Of a stretch of 64,000 nucleotides of DNA, positions 26,468 through 35,627 are shown piece after piece. How positions within the stretch are numbered: the first letter of the stretch is position 1; every line of letters begins with the position of its first letter. This DNA comes from Croceivirga sp. Lineage in GTDB: Bacteria > Bacteroidota > Bacteroidia > Flavobacteriales > Flavobacteriaceae. The stretch covers positions 62,001 to 126,000 of the forward strand of contig JANQKR010000031.1 of the NCBI GenBank assembly GCA_028281025.1, written 5' to 3'. Both the position numbers and the translations under genes were made by a program. The notes below the pieces were generated by a model. It was not told the origin of the DNA. It was given only the letters and a program-made list of their open reading frames with translations, and made no database searches.

Positions 26468-27493
26468 TTATTCATTGTTGGCCGTAAATATTACCGGCCA
26501 ATCCTCATCGTTTTCCCGTGTAAGTTCCACTACCCCGCGATCTCCCACAGAGTTTGAAAACTCAATGGTCATTACTGGTCCACTAACATCCGTAATGGTA
26601 TAGGAATAGGTCAATTCTGCATCCTCATCGTCATCATCCGGGATAACGACACCATCCCTAAGGTATATTTCACCGTCTGGAACAAGATTTGTACAGTCCC
26701 ATTCTATTTCGATATCATTACCGGTGGCATCCCCTCTGCCCACATAGCAATCCCCAAATTGACCAAAACTCATATCCGAAGATTCATAAACACCCGGAGT
26801 GTCCGTATCAGTCCAGGTAACCGTGCCCATTGCACTTCCGCTACAAGTAGCATCCGTTCCGGGAGGAGCAGGAACGATTTCGGTGGTAACAAAGCTATGC
26901 GTTCCCGCCAAACTTTCCGTAATGGTACATGCAATTACAGGAAAGTACTCAAAAGGTGCGGAAAAGTAAGCACCACCACTTACGGGACCACCAACATCAT
27001 CACTGGTGTAGACCTCACCATTGCTCAAGGTCAAGGTCAATTGAAACTCAAAACGGTCTTTTCCTATGACCAGGGACTCGGTGATTCCCGTGGCAGCAAT
27101 CAACTCGTCGGCAGTGTAAGAAATGGTGGTTACGGGCAAGCCCCTTTCCCCAGAGGTAAAATCACTGGCCGAAAGCGTTTGTAGGGAGACCAAATCAGTG
27201 GACATGCTTGGGCCATTGTCTGAATTATCATCAAAAGCGACAAACACTTCTACCGTTTGCAATAAACTACCTCCCTCTACATCCTGTGCTTCCAGGAGCA
27301 CACTATAGGACGCATCATCGTCGAAGGCATCGGTCTCGTCATTAAAAACCAGATTGTTGGTCTCATCACGTGTTCTTAGGACGGCTCCACTACCTACATC
27401 CTCTAATATAATATCTACGATTTTATCTTCGGTCTCACAAGATATTCCGATTACAAGACCTAGAAGTAGAATTTTATTTAAATATGTTTTCAT
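26468..27493 (-). CDS. Third lipoprotein of the sus-type operon
   Basis: This 341-residue protein has a lipoprotein signal peptide ending IGISC (Cys19) and a very acidic mature sequence (FNDETDAFDDDASYS and DDDDEDAE). Strand-rich repeats and four cysteines lie in the second half. It lies 19 bases after susD and so ends the operon. Such a third lipoprotein often sits at the surface as an extra ligand-binding subunit, like SusE/SusF, but it shows no recognised carbohydrate-binding module. Confidence 0.75.
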   Translation of the reverse strand: MKTYLNKILLLGLVIGISCETEDKIVDIILEDVGSGAVLRTRDETNNLVFNDETDAFDDDASYSVLLEAQDVEGGSLLQTVEVFVAFDDNSDNGPSMSTDLVSLQTLSASDFTSGERGLPVTTISYTADELIAATGITESLVIGKDRFEFQLTLTLSNGEVYTSDDVGGPVSGGAYFSAPFEYFPVIACTITESLAGTHSFVTTEIVPAPPGTDATCSGSAMGTVTWTDTDTPGVYESSDMSFGQFGDCYVGRGDATGNDIEIEWDCTNLVPDGEIYLRDGVVIPDDDDEDAELTYSYTITDVSGPVMTIEFSNSVGDRGVVELTRENDEDWPVIFTANNE

Positions 27494-27512
27494 AGTTTCT
27501 ATTCTTTATTTT

Positions 27513-29225
27513 TTAATTAGCTATTGGGAATGCTGGTGAGGCAGGGTTATTGTCCCAAAACACTTGAACGGTCTGATCGGCCTTAGGACTAACCGAAGAG
27601 TTATTGTTCACAAAGTCCCCTGGATAGTTCAACGATCGCACAAAAGCACCTGGTTCAGGCTCTAGATTTGGTTGTAAAGTGGTTGGAAAGCCTGTTCTTC
27701 TGTAAAAGTTGTACCCATCAATACCGTTTCCAAATAGCGAAACAAGAAACTGTTCGGCAAGCAAGTCCCATTTTCCATTGTCATCGGCAGCATCAAAGGC
27801 AGTATCCAATTCATCGGAGAACACCGTGATTTCACCAGCGGTAGGAGCCAGGGAACCATCAAAGTTGGCTGCCCTTGGGCCAAATGAAGTTGTCTTGGCA
27901 ATGGACTTGGCAATACCTTCCAACATAAAGGGTTTCCCGGCCGCAGGATTATCCAACATGGCAATTTCAGCTCTCATGAAGTCAACCGTAGAGGCAAGGA
28001 TTATAGGCGTAGCCCCGGCACCTCCAGCACCAGACCCAACGGACAGACCGGTAAAACTACTGTCATCAAATTTACCACCGGAAGGATAAACACCATAAAC
28101 GGCCCTTGTGAACCCATCTGGTGGAATACCTGCATTTTGACCGTGGTCACGACCCCAATATCCATTTGGCAAGAAGCAAAAGGTAAAGCCACCATCAGTA
28201 TAATGCTGTGGTACAGGCTCCAAAGAGCATGCCAGAGTTTCCTCATTTGGTTGAATCTCAGCTCCTGGGACAGCGTTTACCTGTCTGTAAAAATAGTAGC
28301 GAATACGTGGATCCTCACTTATGGTCATATAATTCATTAACCAATTGGGAAGATAGTCTGCACCACCGGAAGGCACATAGTTATCGGCATATCTCGGGTG
28401 ACGTGCATCGGGCTGCACGGAATTGGTTCCCCATTCAAATTGTAAATCCTCGGAGGATTCATCAATAAAATTGCCTTCGGCCACAATGGTGTTAAAATTG
28501 GTAACGGCGTTGGGATCTACCAAGCGGGTCTGCAAGTAAATCTTCATCTTTAAAGTATTGCAGGCTTTTATCCAATCATCCCAATCCCCATTGTAGTAAA
28601 AGTCGTTGGCAGGCTCTGTAACGGCATCCCGGCCAAAATTGGCTATGGCATCGTCCAAGAGTTGCAAGGCTGCTTCGTAGATACTAGCTCCAGAATCCAG
28701 TGCAGGATTAAGGTTGGGTTGCTCCCCATCTCCTTGAAAAGCCTCACTGTAGGGCACATCTCCAAAGAAATCCACCAAAGTGACCATGGTAAAGGCTTCT
28801 ATAAATTGGCCAATGGCAGTATGATGGAAAAGTTCCGATTCCACTGCTTCTGGTTCCATGGCCCTTATATCTGCCAATATACCATTTACTTCAAGGCCGC
28901 TTGGTAAAGCCTCCTGTGCATCGGCCTGGTAGGCTATATTCCACTCCAGGTTAAGCTGTGTGGGTGCGTAGTTGGCTATATTTTGATAATTACGGCCATT
29001 CATATAACTAATCCTTACCAAATCACCACCGTTCCAACCCATCAACTCTGTAAAGGTGGCAAAGTCCACTTGGATGGAGTTTAAGAACAAATCCGCACTT
29101 GATTGATCTGGTCTTAAAAAGTTAGGGTTATCGGCAAGGTCCAATTCCGTGGTCTCACAGGAAGTTAAGAAGAGAACTCCCGTAAGAACTGTTAAACCTA
29201 TATATTTTAATACTTTCTTCATCAT
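27513..29225 (-). CDS. SusD/RagB-family lipoprotein (SusD_2 type)
   Basis: This is a 570-residue outer-membrane lipoprotein (lipobox LTSC, Cys23). The TPR-like helical regions, such as FIEAFTMVTLVDFFGDVPYSEAF near 143-165 and NTLKMKIYLQTRLVDP near 222-237, are typical of the SusD_2 branch. SusD proteins close over the SusC channel and bind the nutrient on the cell surface. The substrate cannot be read because no glycosidase, sulfatase or peptidase gene is in the operon. It lies 23 bases after susC. Confidence 0.93.
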   Translation of the reverse strand: MMKKVLKYIGLTVLTGVLFLTSCETTELDLADNPNFLRPDQSSADLFLNSIQVDFATFTELMGWNGGDLVRISYMNGRNYQNIANYAPTQLNLEWNIAYQADAQEALPSGLEVNGILADIRAMEPEAVESELFHHTAIGQFIEAFTMVTLVDFFGDVPYSEAFQGDGEQPNLNPALDSGASIYEAALQLLDDAIANFGRDAVTEPANDFYYNGDWDDWIKACNTLKMKIYLQTRLVDPNAVTNFNTIVAEGNFIDESSEDLQFEWGTNSVQPDARHPRYADNYVPSGGADYLPNWLMNYMTISEDPRIRYYFYRQVNAVPGAEIQPNEETLACSLEPVPQHYTDGGFTFCFLPNGYWGRDHGQNAGIPPDGFTRAVYGVYPSGGKFDDSSFTGLSVGSGAGGAGATPIILASTVDFMRAEIAMLDNPAAGKPFMLEGIAKSIAKTTSFGPRAANFDGSLAPTAGEITVFSDELDTAFDAADDNGKWDLLAEQFLVSLFGNGIDGYNFYRRTGFPTTLQPNLEPEPGAFVRSLNYPGDFVNNNSSVSPKADQTVQVFWDNNPASPAFPIAN

Positions 29226-29248
29226 TAATAAAATTTTGCTGTTTTCTA

Positions 29249-32200
29249 TTAAAAGGTAGCTTTTACACTAATTCCATATCGTCTACCACTGGGCCCAGCC
29301 AAAAAGTCGAAACCTCTACCGTTCCCTACACCCAAACCTGCTTGGTTGGGGTCCCAATTAGTACCGTCAGGTACGTTTACCGCATCAAACCATAAGTTTT
29401 GTCCTGACAACGTGACTGTAAAGGAGCCGAACGGAGTTTTGTCCAAAAACTTGGAAGGTAGTGAATAGCCCAATGCTACTTCTTGCAGTCTAATTACGGT
29501 ACCGTCAAATACCCCAAGTTCATCCGGACCAAAAAGTACATTGTTGAAATAGAAGGTGGAGTTATTGATCTGCACCGTGTTGGGGGTTCCATCATCTTGC
29601 TGAACCCCTGGTAGGATAAAGGTATTGATTCGATCTACAGTGTCAGTGGTCAATCCCCTACCCAATAAGGTGGATACGGTTCTGGAATATACATCTCCGC
29701 CTTTGGTATAGTTTAACAAGAAAGAAAAGTTGAAACCTTTCCAGGAAAAGTTGTTGTTCACGTTCAGGATCCAATCCGGATTGGGGTCTCCAATAACAAA
29801 TTGGCCTTGTTCTTCCACAAAATCCCCGGCACTGTCCACTAAAAACTCGCCCTGGTCGTTAGTGGCAATTCGAGTACCTACCAAGGCCCCTAATTCCTGG
29901 CCTTCAATGGCGGCGTTACCTAAGTTAAGACGAGCCCCGGCAAATACGATAAGGTCAGTGTCCTGGCCCAAATCCGTTACCTTGTTATTATTGGAGGTGA
30001 AATTGGTGTTAACCGACCAATTGACCCCGTCATTGGCACTTCTGAGGATGTCAACACCTAAATCCATTTCAAAACCATCACCCTCTATTTTACCCACATT
30101 GGTTTGTTGGGAAGTAAATCCAGTAGAAGGATCTAGAGGTCGATCAACGATTAAATCCGTTGTGGTCCTTATATAATAGGATGCATCTATCGTAACTCGA
30201 TTGTTGAATAGTCTTGACTCAATCCCCAGTTCAAACTCTTCAAGTAATTCTGGTTTTAAGTCAGGATTTCCCAATCTATTTCCAACGGAATTGGTAACGA
30301 TATCCGATCCATTATTCTGAAAGAATTGCGTATTGATGTCCAAAACTGAAACTGTAGGAAATCCGGTTGGGAAATTTGCAGAAGTACCAAACCCTGCCCT
30401 AAGCTTCAAGTAATTCAACCCATTTTCGCTTTTCAATTCAGGTAATACGGAAGTGGGTATGAAAGATAGACTTGCACTGGGGTAAAATGCGGAACGATTT
30501 TCAATATCCAAGTTGGATACCCAGTCGTTTCTTGCAGCCAATGTTACATAAATCCAACGGTCATAGTCAAAATCCGCCTGAGCAAAGACACCAGCAATGT
30601 TTCGCTCTTGGAAAAATTGGATTTCATTCTGATTGGCAAAGTTTACATGCCGAAGCACACCAAATACCTGTTGCCCATTACTTGCAACCCCGTTTCTGTC
30701 AAATACTTCCCTACGTGAGGTAAGACCAAGGTTAAAGGTCATTCCTATTCGATCGGAAAGATCGTAATCCCCATTAAGGATAAAGTCATGGTTTAAGATG
30801 GTGTTGGTATTGTTCCACGTTTGATAAATACCACTGACCAATTCCGCATCTTCCTGGCCCCTACCTCCTCTATTCTGAAAGTTGATGTTGTTTTCACTGA
30901 AAACATCCAGACCAAACCGATAAAGAAGGTTCAGGTTATCATTGAAATTATAGGTAATGGAAGACTGTCCAAAGACCCTGTTGGTCTGTTGTCTGAACCC
31001 GGCATTGGCAACTGTCCATAAGGGATGTTGAATACTGTTGTTTTGACGATAGTACACACTGGAGCCGTCAATTGGGTTTTGAAATGGAAGGCCAATCAAA
31101 TCCACACTTCGTGGAGTGAAGAAAAGTTCCCCAAAAACCGATGATCCGGTACCAAAGGCCCCATTCCCCTCACTGGCCGCCACCGGAGGTGTCCTAAAAT
31201 CCGTATTGGAAAAATTTAAGGTACCTGCTATTGTAAATTTGTTACTGAGCACGGCTCTACCTCCAATACCCAACGTGTAACGTCTTAAATTGTTCCCTGG
31301 TGTAAATCCTTCATCATTTAAATGGCCTGCATTTGCGTTGTAACTAAACTTGCCATCATCCGATGCTCCTCTAATATTTACGGAGTTGGAGGTTACTGCA
31401 CCAACCCTGAAAAACCTTCCAACACTATCGTAGGGCCTCCATTCGTAACGTGCCCCTGCAAATTCAGGAAAAGCTTGGGGAATCCCTGTAGCCGATGACG
31501 CAGTTGAATATGGGTGTGCCAGCGTACCATTCTCATCAAACCCGACATTTGGTCGGGAATCGATACCATTGCCCCAGCCAGCAACTCCTTCCCTGTTAAA
31601 ACTTGGGCCCCAGTTACTGAAAAACCAGCCGAAGGCCTGATCAAAACCATTACCAAATTCATTTTGATAATCCGGTAAAGAAGCTATTTCATTAAAGAAT
31701 AGGGATGAATTGATGGTTATCTCATTCTTTTTTACGGCACCTGCGGAAGACCCGTTTTTAGTAGTGATGAGGATTACCCCATTCCTACCCTGTGTTCCGT
31801 AAAGTGTAGCCGCAGCCAAACCTTTCAATACGTTTACGCTTTCAATATTGTTAGGGTCCAAATCCAAGAACCGGCTTGAACCTGAATTTCCGTTTACGAA
31901 ATCCTGCGTAGCATCTCCTGTAGCTGCCCCTGAGGAATTGGTTTCGCTGGAAAATGGGACACCGTCAACAATAAAAAGTGGCTGGTTACTACCACTAAAG
32001 GAACTGAATCCCCTAATAATAATGTTGGTACCGGAACCAGAGAGTCCACTTTGTTGGGTAATGTTCAATCCGGATGCCTTTCCGGTTAACACCCTTCCCA
32101 CATCACCTTCCGGGCGTTGTTCCAATTGGTCACTTCCAACTTCGGAAACCGCATATCCCAAGGCTTGCTTTTCCCTCTTAATACCTTGGGCGGTAACGAT

Positions 32201-32515
32201 TACCTCTTCCAGTGCCTGGGCATCTTCCTCCATTTGCACATTGATTACGCTGCCCTGGCCGACTACAACGCGTACATCCTTCTCACCTACATACGTAAAA
32301 AGTAGGGTCTGACCTGTACTTGCAACGATGGTGTAGTTACCGTCAAAGTCCGTTTGAGTACCCGTAGTAGTACCTTCAATAAGGATGTTTACACCTGGTA
32401 GCGGTATACCATCCTGATCAACAACTGTACCGGTAATCGTCTTGTCTTGTGCAAAAGAAACGTGCACAACAAACGCCAGCAATAGCGTTAAGATTCCATT
32501 TAGTTTTGTTCTCAT
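29249..32515 (-). CDS. SusC/RagA-family TonB-dependent transporter
   Basis: This 1088-residue outer-membrane importer has a signal peptide (to about 22) and a CarboxypepD_reg-like domain (about 25-105, KTITGTVVDQDGIPLPGVNI). A TonB-box-like EEVIVTA follows, then the plug domain (about 115-225, with LKGLAAATLYGTQGRNGVI) and a 22-strand barrel ending in SVKATF. It takes up the ligand delivered by the SusD lipoprotein with energy from TonB. It leads the three-gene operon. No sigma/anti-sigma or hybrid sensor gene accompanies it, so its control is not apparent here. Confidence 0.95.
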   Translation of the reverse strand: MRTKLNGILTLLLAFVVHVSFAQDKTITGTVVDQDGIPLPGVNILIEGTTTGTQTDFDGNYTIVASTGQTLLFTYVGEKDVRVVVGQGSVINVQMEEDAQALEEVIVTAQGIKREKQALGYAVSEVGSDQLEQRPEGDVGRVLTGKASGLNITQQSGLSGSGTNIIIRGFSSFSGSNQPLFIVDGVPFSSETNSSGAATGDATQDFVNGNSGSSRFLDLDPNNIESVNVLKGLAAATLYGTQGRNGVILITTKNGSSAGAVKKNEITINSSLFFNEIASLPDYQNEFGNGFDQAFGWFFSNWGPSFNREGVAGWGNGIDSRPNVGFDENGTLAHPYSTASSATGIPQAFPEFAGARYEWRPYDSVGRFFRVGAVTSNSVNIRGASDDGKFSYNANAGHLNDEGFTPGNNLRRYTLGIGGRAVLSNKFTIAGTLNFSNTDFRTPPVAASEGNGAFGTGSSVFGELFFTPRSVDLIGLPFQNPIDGSSVYYRQNNSIQHPLWTVANAGFRQQTNRVFGQSSITYNFNDNLNLLYRFGLDVFSENNINFQNRGGRGQEDAELVSGIYQTWNNTNTILNHDFILNGDYDLSDRIGMTFNLGLTSRREVFDRNGVASNGQQVFGVLRHVNFANQNEIQFFQERNIAGVFAQADFDYDRWIYVTLAARNDWVSNLDIENRSAFYPSASLSFIPTSVLPELKSENGLNYLKLRAGFGTSANFPTGFPTVSVLDINTQFFQNNGSDIVTNSVGNRLGNPDLKPELLEEFELGIESRLFNNRVTIDASYYIRTTTDLIVDRPLDPSTGFTSQQTNVGKIEGDGFEMDLGVDILRSANDGVNWSVNTNFTSNNNKVTDLGQDTDLIVFAGARLNLGNAAIEGQELGALVGTRIATNDQGEFLVDSAGDFVEEQGQFVIGDPNPDWILNVNNNFSWKGFNFSFLLNYTKGGDVYSRTVSTLLGRGLTTDTVDRINTFILPGVQQDDGTPNTVQINNSTFYFNNVLFGPDELGVFDGTVIRLQEVALGYSLPSKFLDKTPFGSFTVTLSGQNLWFDAVNVPDGTNWDPNQAGLGVGNGRGFDFLAGPSGRRYGISVKATF

Positions 32516-33292
32516 TTTGTAATTATTTGAATTAGCTAGCCGCTAAAATCACAAATAAATGTTAATAAAGCAAACTAAACTTCCCAAAAACTATAAAAAT
32601 CCAACTTTATTGAATTTTTGTTAAAATATATTTGACCAATTCTTTTTATGGGAATAATTGTGTGTTTTTTTATAGAAATTGGAAATTACTTCTTAAAATC
32701 CCGGATAACGATCGCACCTAAAAAACTTATTTTTTTGTTAAACAATTGACATTTACAGTGTTAATATTTTAACATCTATTTCCTGGGCTTTCCGTGGGTT
32801 TAAAATTCAACAAATTGGGGAATACCGGCCATGGGAATAGTTTAGGTGCAAATCCAATTTCCCCAAGTGGTTTACATGCTTTTTTCTTTGGGGACATTAC
32901 CGGTTTTAAAAGACCCGTTGGTCCAGGAGTTGGGGAGGGCTGAATTTTTATTTTGGAGACATAGGTTTAATTCTCCAATGGGCTATCAAATGGTATGGAA
33001 AAGGCGTGGTCATTAATCATACTATAAAGGGCCATGTTCCCAAAAAAAGGCTGCGGCCCAAAACCATTTGACAAAGTATGCCGTCCTGTTTGTCCATCAA
33101 CTTTTTGGAATTCCAAAACGCCTCCTAAAAAGTGAATGTTTTCATGCTTTGATACCCGTAGTATGGGAACGGCAAACCCGTACAAAAGATGCCAGGAACC
33201 AAGGAAAAGTGTTAAAGTTGTTCGTTGGAGGCAACGGAAGGGTTTATTTTAAATCTAATAAGAGTTGGATATAACCATTTTAAAACAATATT
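32516..33292. other. Long divergent intergenic region
   Basis: This 777-base gap separates susC from the FAS1 gene. The part next to susC (32520-32790) is very A+T-rich and is expected to hold the sus promoter, although no perfect TAnnTTTG is found. A 72-codon minus-strand frame at 32967-33185 begins with TTG; its product ends NDHAFSIPFDSPLEN and looks partly protein-like, so a decayed gene is possible. Nothing else is recognised. Confidence 0.5.
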
Positions 33293-34285
33293 ATGATCAG
33301 ACTTTATCAGCTTAAAAACGCTTTCTTCTTTTTGCTTATAACCTTTTTGACAATTTCATGTAACAGTGATGATGACGGTGAGGATAGGCCGGATGTGAGT
33401 ATTTCGGATTTGGCGGGTAGTACAAGTGATCTGTCCACACTGGCTGCGGCTTTGGAGCGAGCGGATTTAGTGGATGATTTGGATGGTGTAGGACGTTTTA
33501 CCGTTTTGGCCCCTACCAATTCTGCTTTTGCTCTTTTTCTGGATGTTAACGACTATGCGGATATAAATGCAGTTCCAGTGGACGTGCTTCGTCAATTGTT
33601 GTTGAACCATGTTGTTGCGGGAGAGTTCCGTAGCGCGCAATTGACAGGCCAAGTGGGGTATTTGCAGACTTCGGCAGCAGGTCCTGTGGACAATATTAAC
33701 TTAAGTTTACTGGTTAACGGAAACAGCGGTATTGTTTTTAACGGTATGGCACAGGTAACCCAGAATGGCGGGGACATTATAGCCTCTAACGGCACCATTC
33801 ACATAGTGGATGCCGTAGTAGAGTTGCCCACGTTGCCCACATTGATTCTTGGGAACCCCATTTTTAGTGATTTGGTCACGGGCTTGACCACCGCTACGCC
33901 ATCTGCGGATTATGTGACCATCCTATCCGAAAGCGGGCTGTATACCCTCTTCGGTCCCGCCGATAATGCTTTTGATGCGCTTTTTTCAGGCAATCCGAAT
34001 TGGAACAGCGTAGAGGATATTGATGAGGACACACTTTTGGCGGTCCTAAACCATCATGTCATCGGTGGGGCCAACATTTTGTTAAGTGAAATGGAAAACG
34101 GTCAGGAATCCCCGGCCACTTTGGAAGGGGACGTTTTGAGGTTTGCCACAGGGGGTTCCAATTCCATACGTGTGGCGGATGGAAGCGGCAATAACAATGC
34201 CCTGATTACCGTGGGAAATATTCAGGCATCCAATGGGGTACTCCACTTGATCGATCGGGTATTGATTCCCGACACGGAAAACTAA
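33293..34285 (+). CDS. Two-domain fasciclin (FAS1) surface lipoprotein
   Basis: This 330-residue lipoprotein has a signal peptide ending LTISC (Cys23). The following NSDDD fits the acidic surface-export signal known for flavobacterial lipoproteins. Two FAS1 domains follow, at about 40-170 (FTVLAPTNSAF, ILRQ-like hinge, GTIHIVDAVVELP) and about 180-328 (YTLFGPADNAF, LLAVLNHHVIGG, GVLHLIDRVLIP). FAS1 domains mediate adhesion to matrix or polysaccharide. It stands alone next to the sus operon but is divergent from it. Confidence 0.92.
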   Translation: MIRLYQLKNAFFFLLITFLTISCNSDDDGEDRPDVSISDLAGSTSDLSTLAAALERADLVDDLDGVGRFTVLAPTNSAFALFLDVNDYADINAVPVDVLRQLLLNHVVAGEFRSAQLTGQVGYLQTSAAGPVDNINLSLLVNGNSGIVFNGMAQVTQNGGDIIASNGTIHIVDAVVELPTLPTLILGNPIFSDLVTGLTTATPSADYVTILSESGLYTLFGPADNAFDALFSGNPNWNSVEDIDEDTLLAVLNHHVIGGANILLSEMENGQESPATLEGDVLRFATGGSNSIRVADGSGNNNALITVGNIQASNGVLHLIDRVLIPDTEN

Positions 34286-34676
34286 AGCCCGTTCCTTATT
34301 GGGTTGAAAATAGTAAACCCCGGAGGGATGGTATTCCTGAAGGTTCTTGTTTTGGTTGGATATATTTCAATTGAAGTTGTTTATTCATGGCCATGAAGGA
34401 TTTCCCGTTGTTATGGAACCCCATGGTTTTGACAGGGAATACATACTTCGGTGGGGGTTGCCCATCCAAAAACCCTTTCGCCAATATCCTTGAATTCTTC
34501 AAAGATAACCGCATTCATTTTCAATTTGGTCTTGGTAATGGCGGTGGGGATTTTTGGAATGGAACCCCCCTTTATATATATAAGGTGAAGTTCTGATACG
34601 GGGGCTTTGGATGTACTTGATTTTGATGCTTTAAAAAGCTTAACATAATATTGTCAAAAAACTTGTTGTTCCGGCA
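34286..34676. other. Non-coding gap before the ribosomal operon
   Basis: About 390 bases lie between the FAS1 gene and the rpsL promoter without a convincing gene. On the minus strand near 34300-34600, adjacent frames read as plausible peptide (IPKIPTAITKTKLKMNAVIF, then a GFLDGQPPPKYVFPVKTMGF-like frame). This could be a frameshifted remnant. No family was recognised. Confidence 0.4.
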
Positions 34677-34707
34677 TTTGTATTATTCTGAAATATCACT
34701 ACATTTG
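34677..34707 (+). promoter_or_regulatory. Consensus promoter of the ribosomal superoperon
   Basis: TTTG at 34677-34680, a 19-base spacer and TACATTTG at 34700-34707 match the Bacteroidota primary-sigma consensus (TTTG, 19, TAnnTTTG) exactly. Transcription should start a few bases later, at the edge of the hairpin at 34711. Confidence 0.85.
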
Positions 34708-34710
34708 CAG

Positions 34711-34731
34711 CCCTCAAAATGAGGGTTTTTT
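34711..34731 (+). promoter_or_regulatory. 5'-end hairpin with T-run before rpsL
   Basis: CCCTC and GAGGG pair around AAAAT and are followed by six T. It lies right after the promoter, so the mRNA would begin at or within it. It may be a protective or regulatory 5' hairpin; with a U-run it also resembles a very early attenuator. Confidence 0.5.
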
Positions 34732-34748
34732 ATTTAATAAGGATATAA

Positions 34749-35123
34749 ATGCCAACAATTTCACAATTAGTAAGAAAAGGAAGGAGCACAATTACCAAGA
34801 AGAGTAAATCGGCTGCTTTGGATTCTTGCCCACAGAGACGTGGAGTATGTACGCGTGTTTACACCACTACACCAAAAAAACCAAATTCTGCCATGCGTAA
34901 GGTGGCCAGGGTTAGGTTAACCAATGGCAAAGAGGTGAACGCATATATTCCAGGTGAGGGGCACAATCTCCAAGAGCACTCGATAGTATTGGTAAGAGGT
35001 GGAAGGGTGAAGGATTTGCCAGGTGTGCGATATCATATCGTACGGGGAGCTTTGGATACTGCAGGTGTTGCAGGCAGGACACAACGTCGTTCAAAGTACG
35101 GTGCAAAACGCCCTAAAAAGTAA
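34749..35123 (+). CDS. rpsL: Ribosomal protein S12
   Basis: This is a 124-residue 30S protein at the decoding centre, which controls translational accuracy. The conserved loops [12 protein letters not shown] (Lys43/Lys44) and [13 protein letters not shown] (Lys88) have the wild-type residues whose change gives streptomycin resistance. It is the first gene of the superoperon, 41 bases after the promoter's -7 element, with a 5' hairpin between. rpsG follows after 21 bases. Confidence 0.98.
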   Translation: MPTISQLVRKGRSTITKKSKSAALDSCPQRRGVCTRVYTTTPKKPNSAMRKVARVRLTNGKEVNAYIPGEGHNLQEHSIVLVRGGRVKDLPGVRYHIVRGALDTAGVAGRTQRRSKYGAKRPKK

Positions 35124-35144
35124 TTCAACTTTTAGAAGGAAGTC

Positions 35145-35621
35145 ATGAGAAAAAGACAAGCGAAAAAAAGACCATTATTGCCCGATCCAAGGTTTAATGA
35201 CCAATTGGTGACGAGGTTCGTGAATATGATGATGTGGGACGGAAAGAAATCCGTCGCCTTCAAGGTTTTCTATGATGCGATCGATATTGTTGACCAAAAG
35301 AAAACCGACGATGAAAAAACAGCCCTTGAGCTGTGGAAAGACGCCCTATCCAATGTTATGCCCCATGTGGAAGTACGCAGTAGAAGGGTGGGTGGTGCAA
35401 CTTTCCAAATTCCTATGCAGATCCGTCCAGATCGAAAGATTTCAACGGCTATGAAGTGGTTGATCAACTATGCACGTAGACGAAACGAGAAATCCATGGC
35501 ACAAAAACTGGCGGCTGAGATTTTGGCAGCGGCAAAAGAAGAAGGTGCTGCTGTTAAGAAAAGAGTAGATACGCATAAAATGGCCGAGGCCAACAAAGCA
35601 TTCTCCCACTTCAGATTTTAA
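35145..35621 (+). CDS. rpsG: Ribosomal protein S7
   Basis: S7 (158 residues) nucleates assembly of the 30S head by binding the 3' domain of 16S rRNA. The family block [17 protein letters not shown], the basic [14 protein letters not shown] and the terminal NKAFSHFRF are all present. Length is standard for the phylum. It is 21 bases after rpsL and six bases before fusA, in the normal str-operon order. Confidence 0.98.
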   Translation: MRKRQAKKRPLLPDPRFNDQLVTRFVNMMMWDGKKSVAFKVFYDAIDIVDQKKTDDEKTALELWKDALSNVMPHVEVRSRRVGGATFQIPMQIRPDRKISTAMKWLINYARRRNEKSMAQKLAAEILAAAKEEGAAVKKRVDTHKMAEANKAFSHFRF

Positions 35622-35627
35622 TTCACA

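Noticed and set aside
32967-33185. 72-codon minus-strand frame in the susC-FAS1 gap
   Set aside because: It begins with TTG, has no recognised family and lies in a long non-coding gap. A decayed gene is possible, but there is not enough to call a CDS.
34296-34596. Protein-like peptides in two minus-strand frames and one plus-strand frame before rpsL
   Set aside because: The frames are short and disagree with each other, and none shows a known motif. A frameshifted remnant cannot be told from chance.
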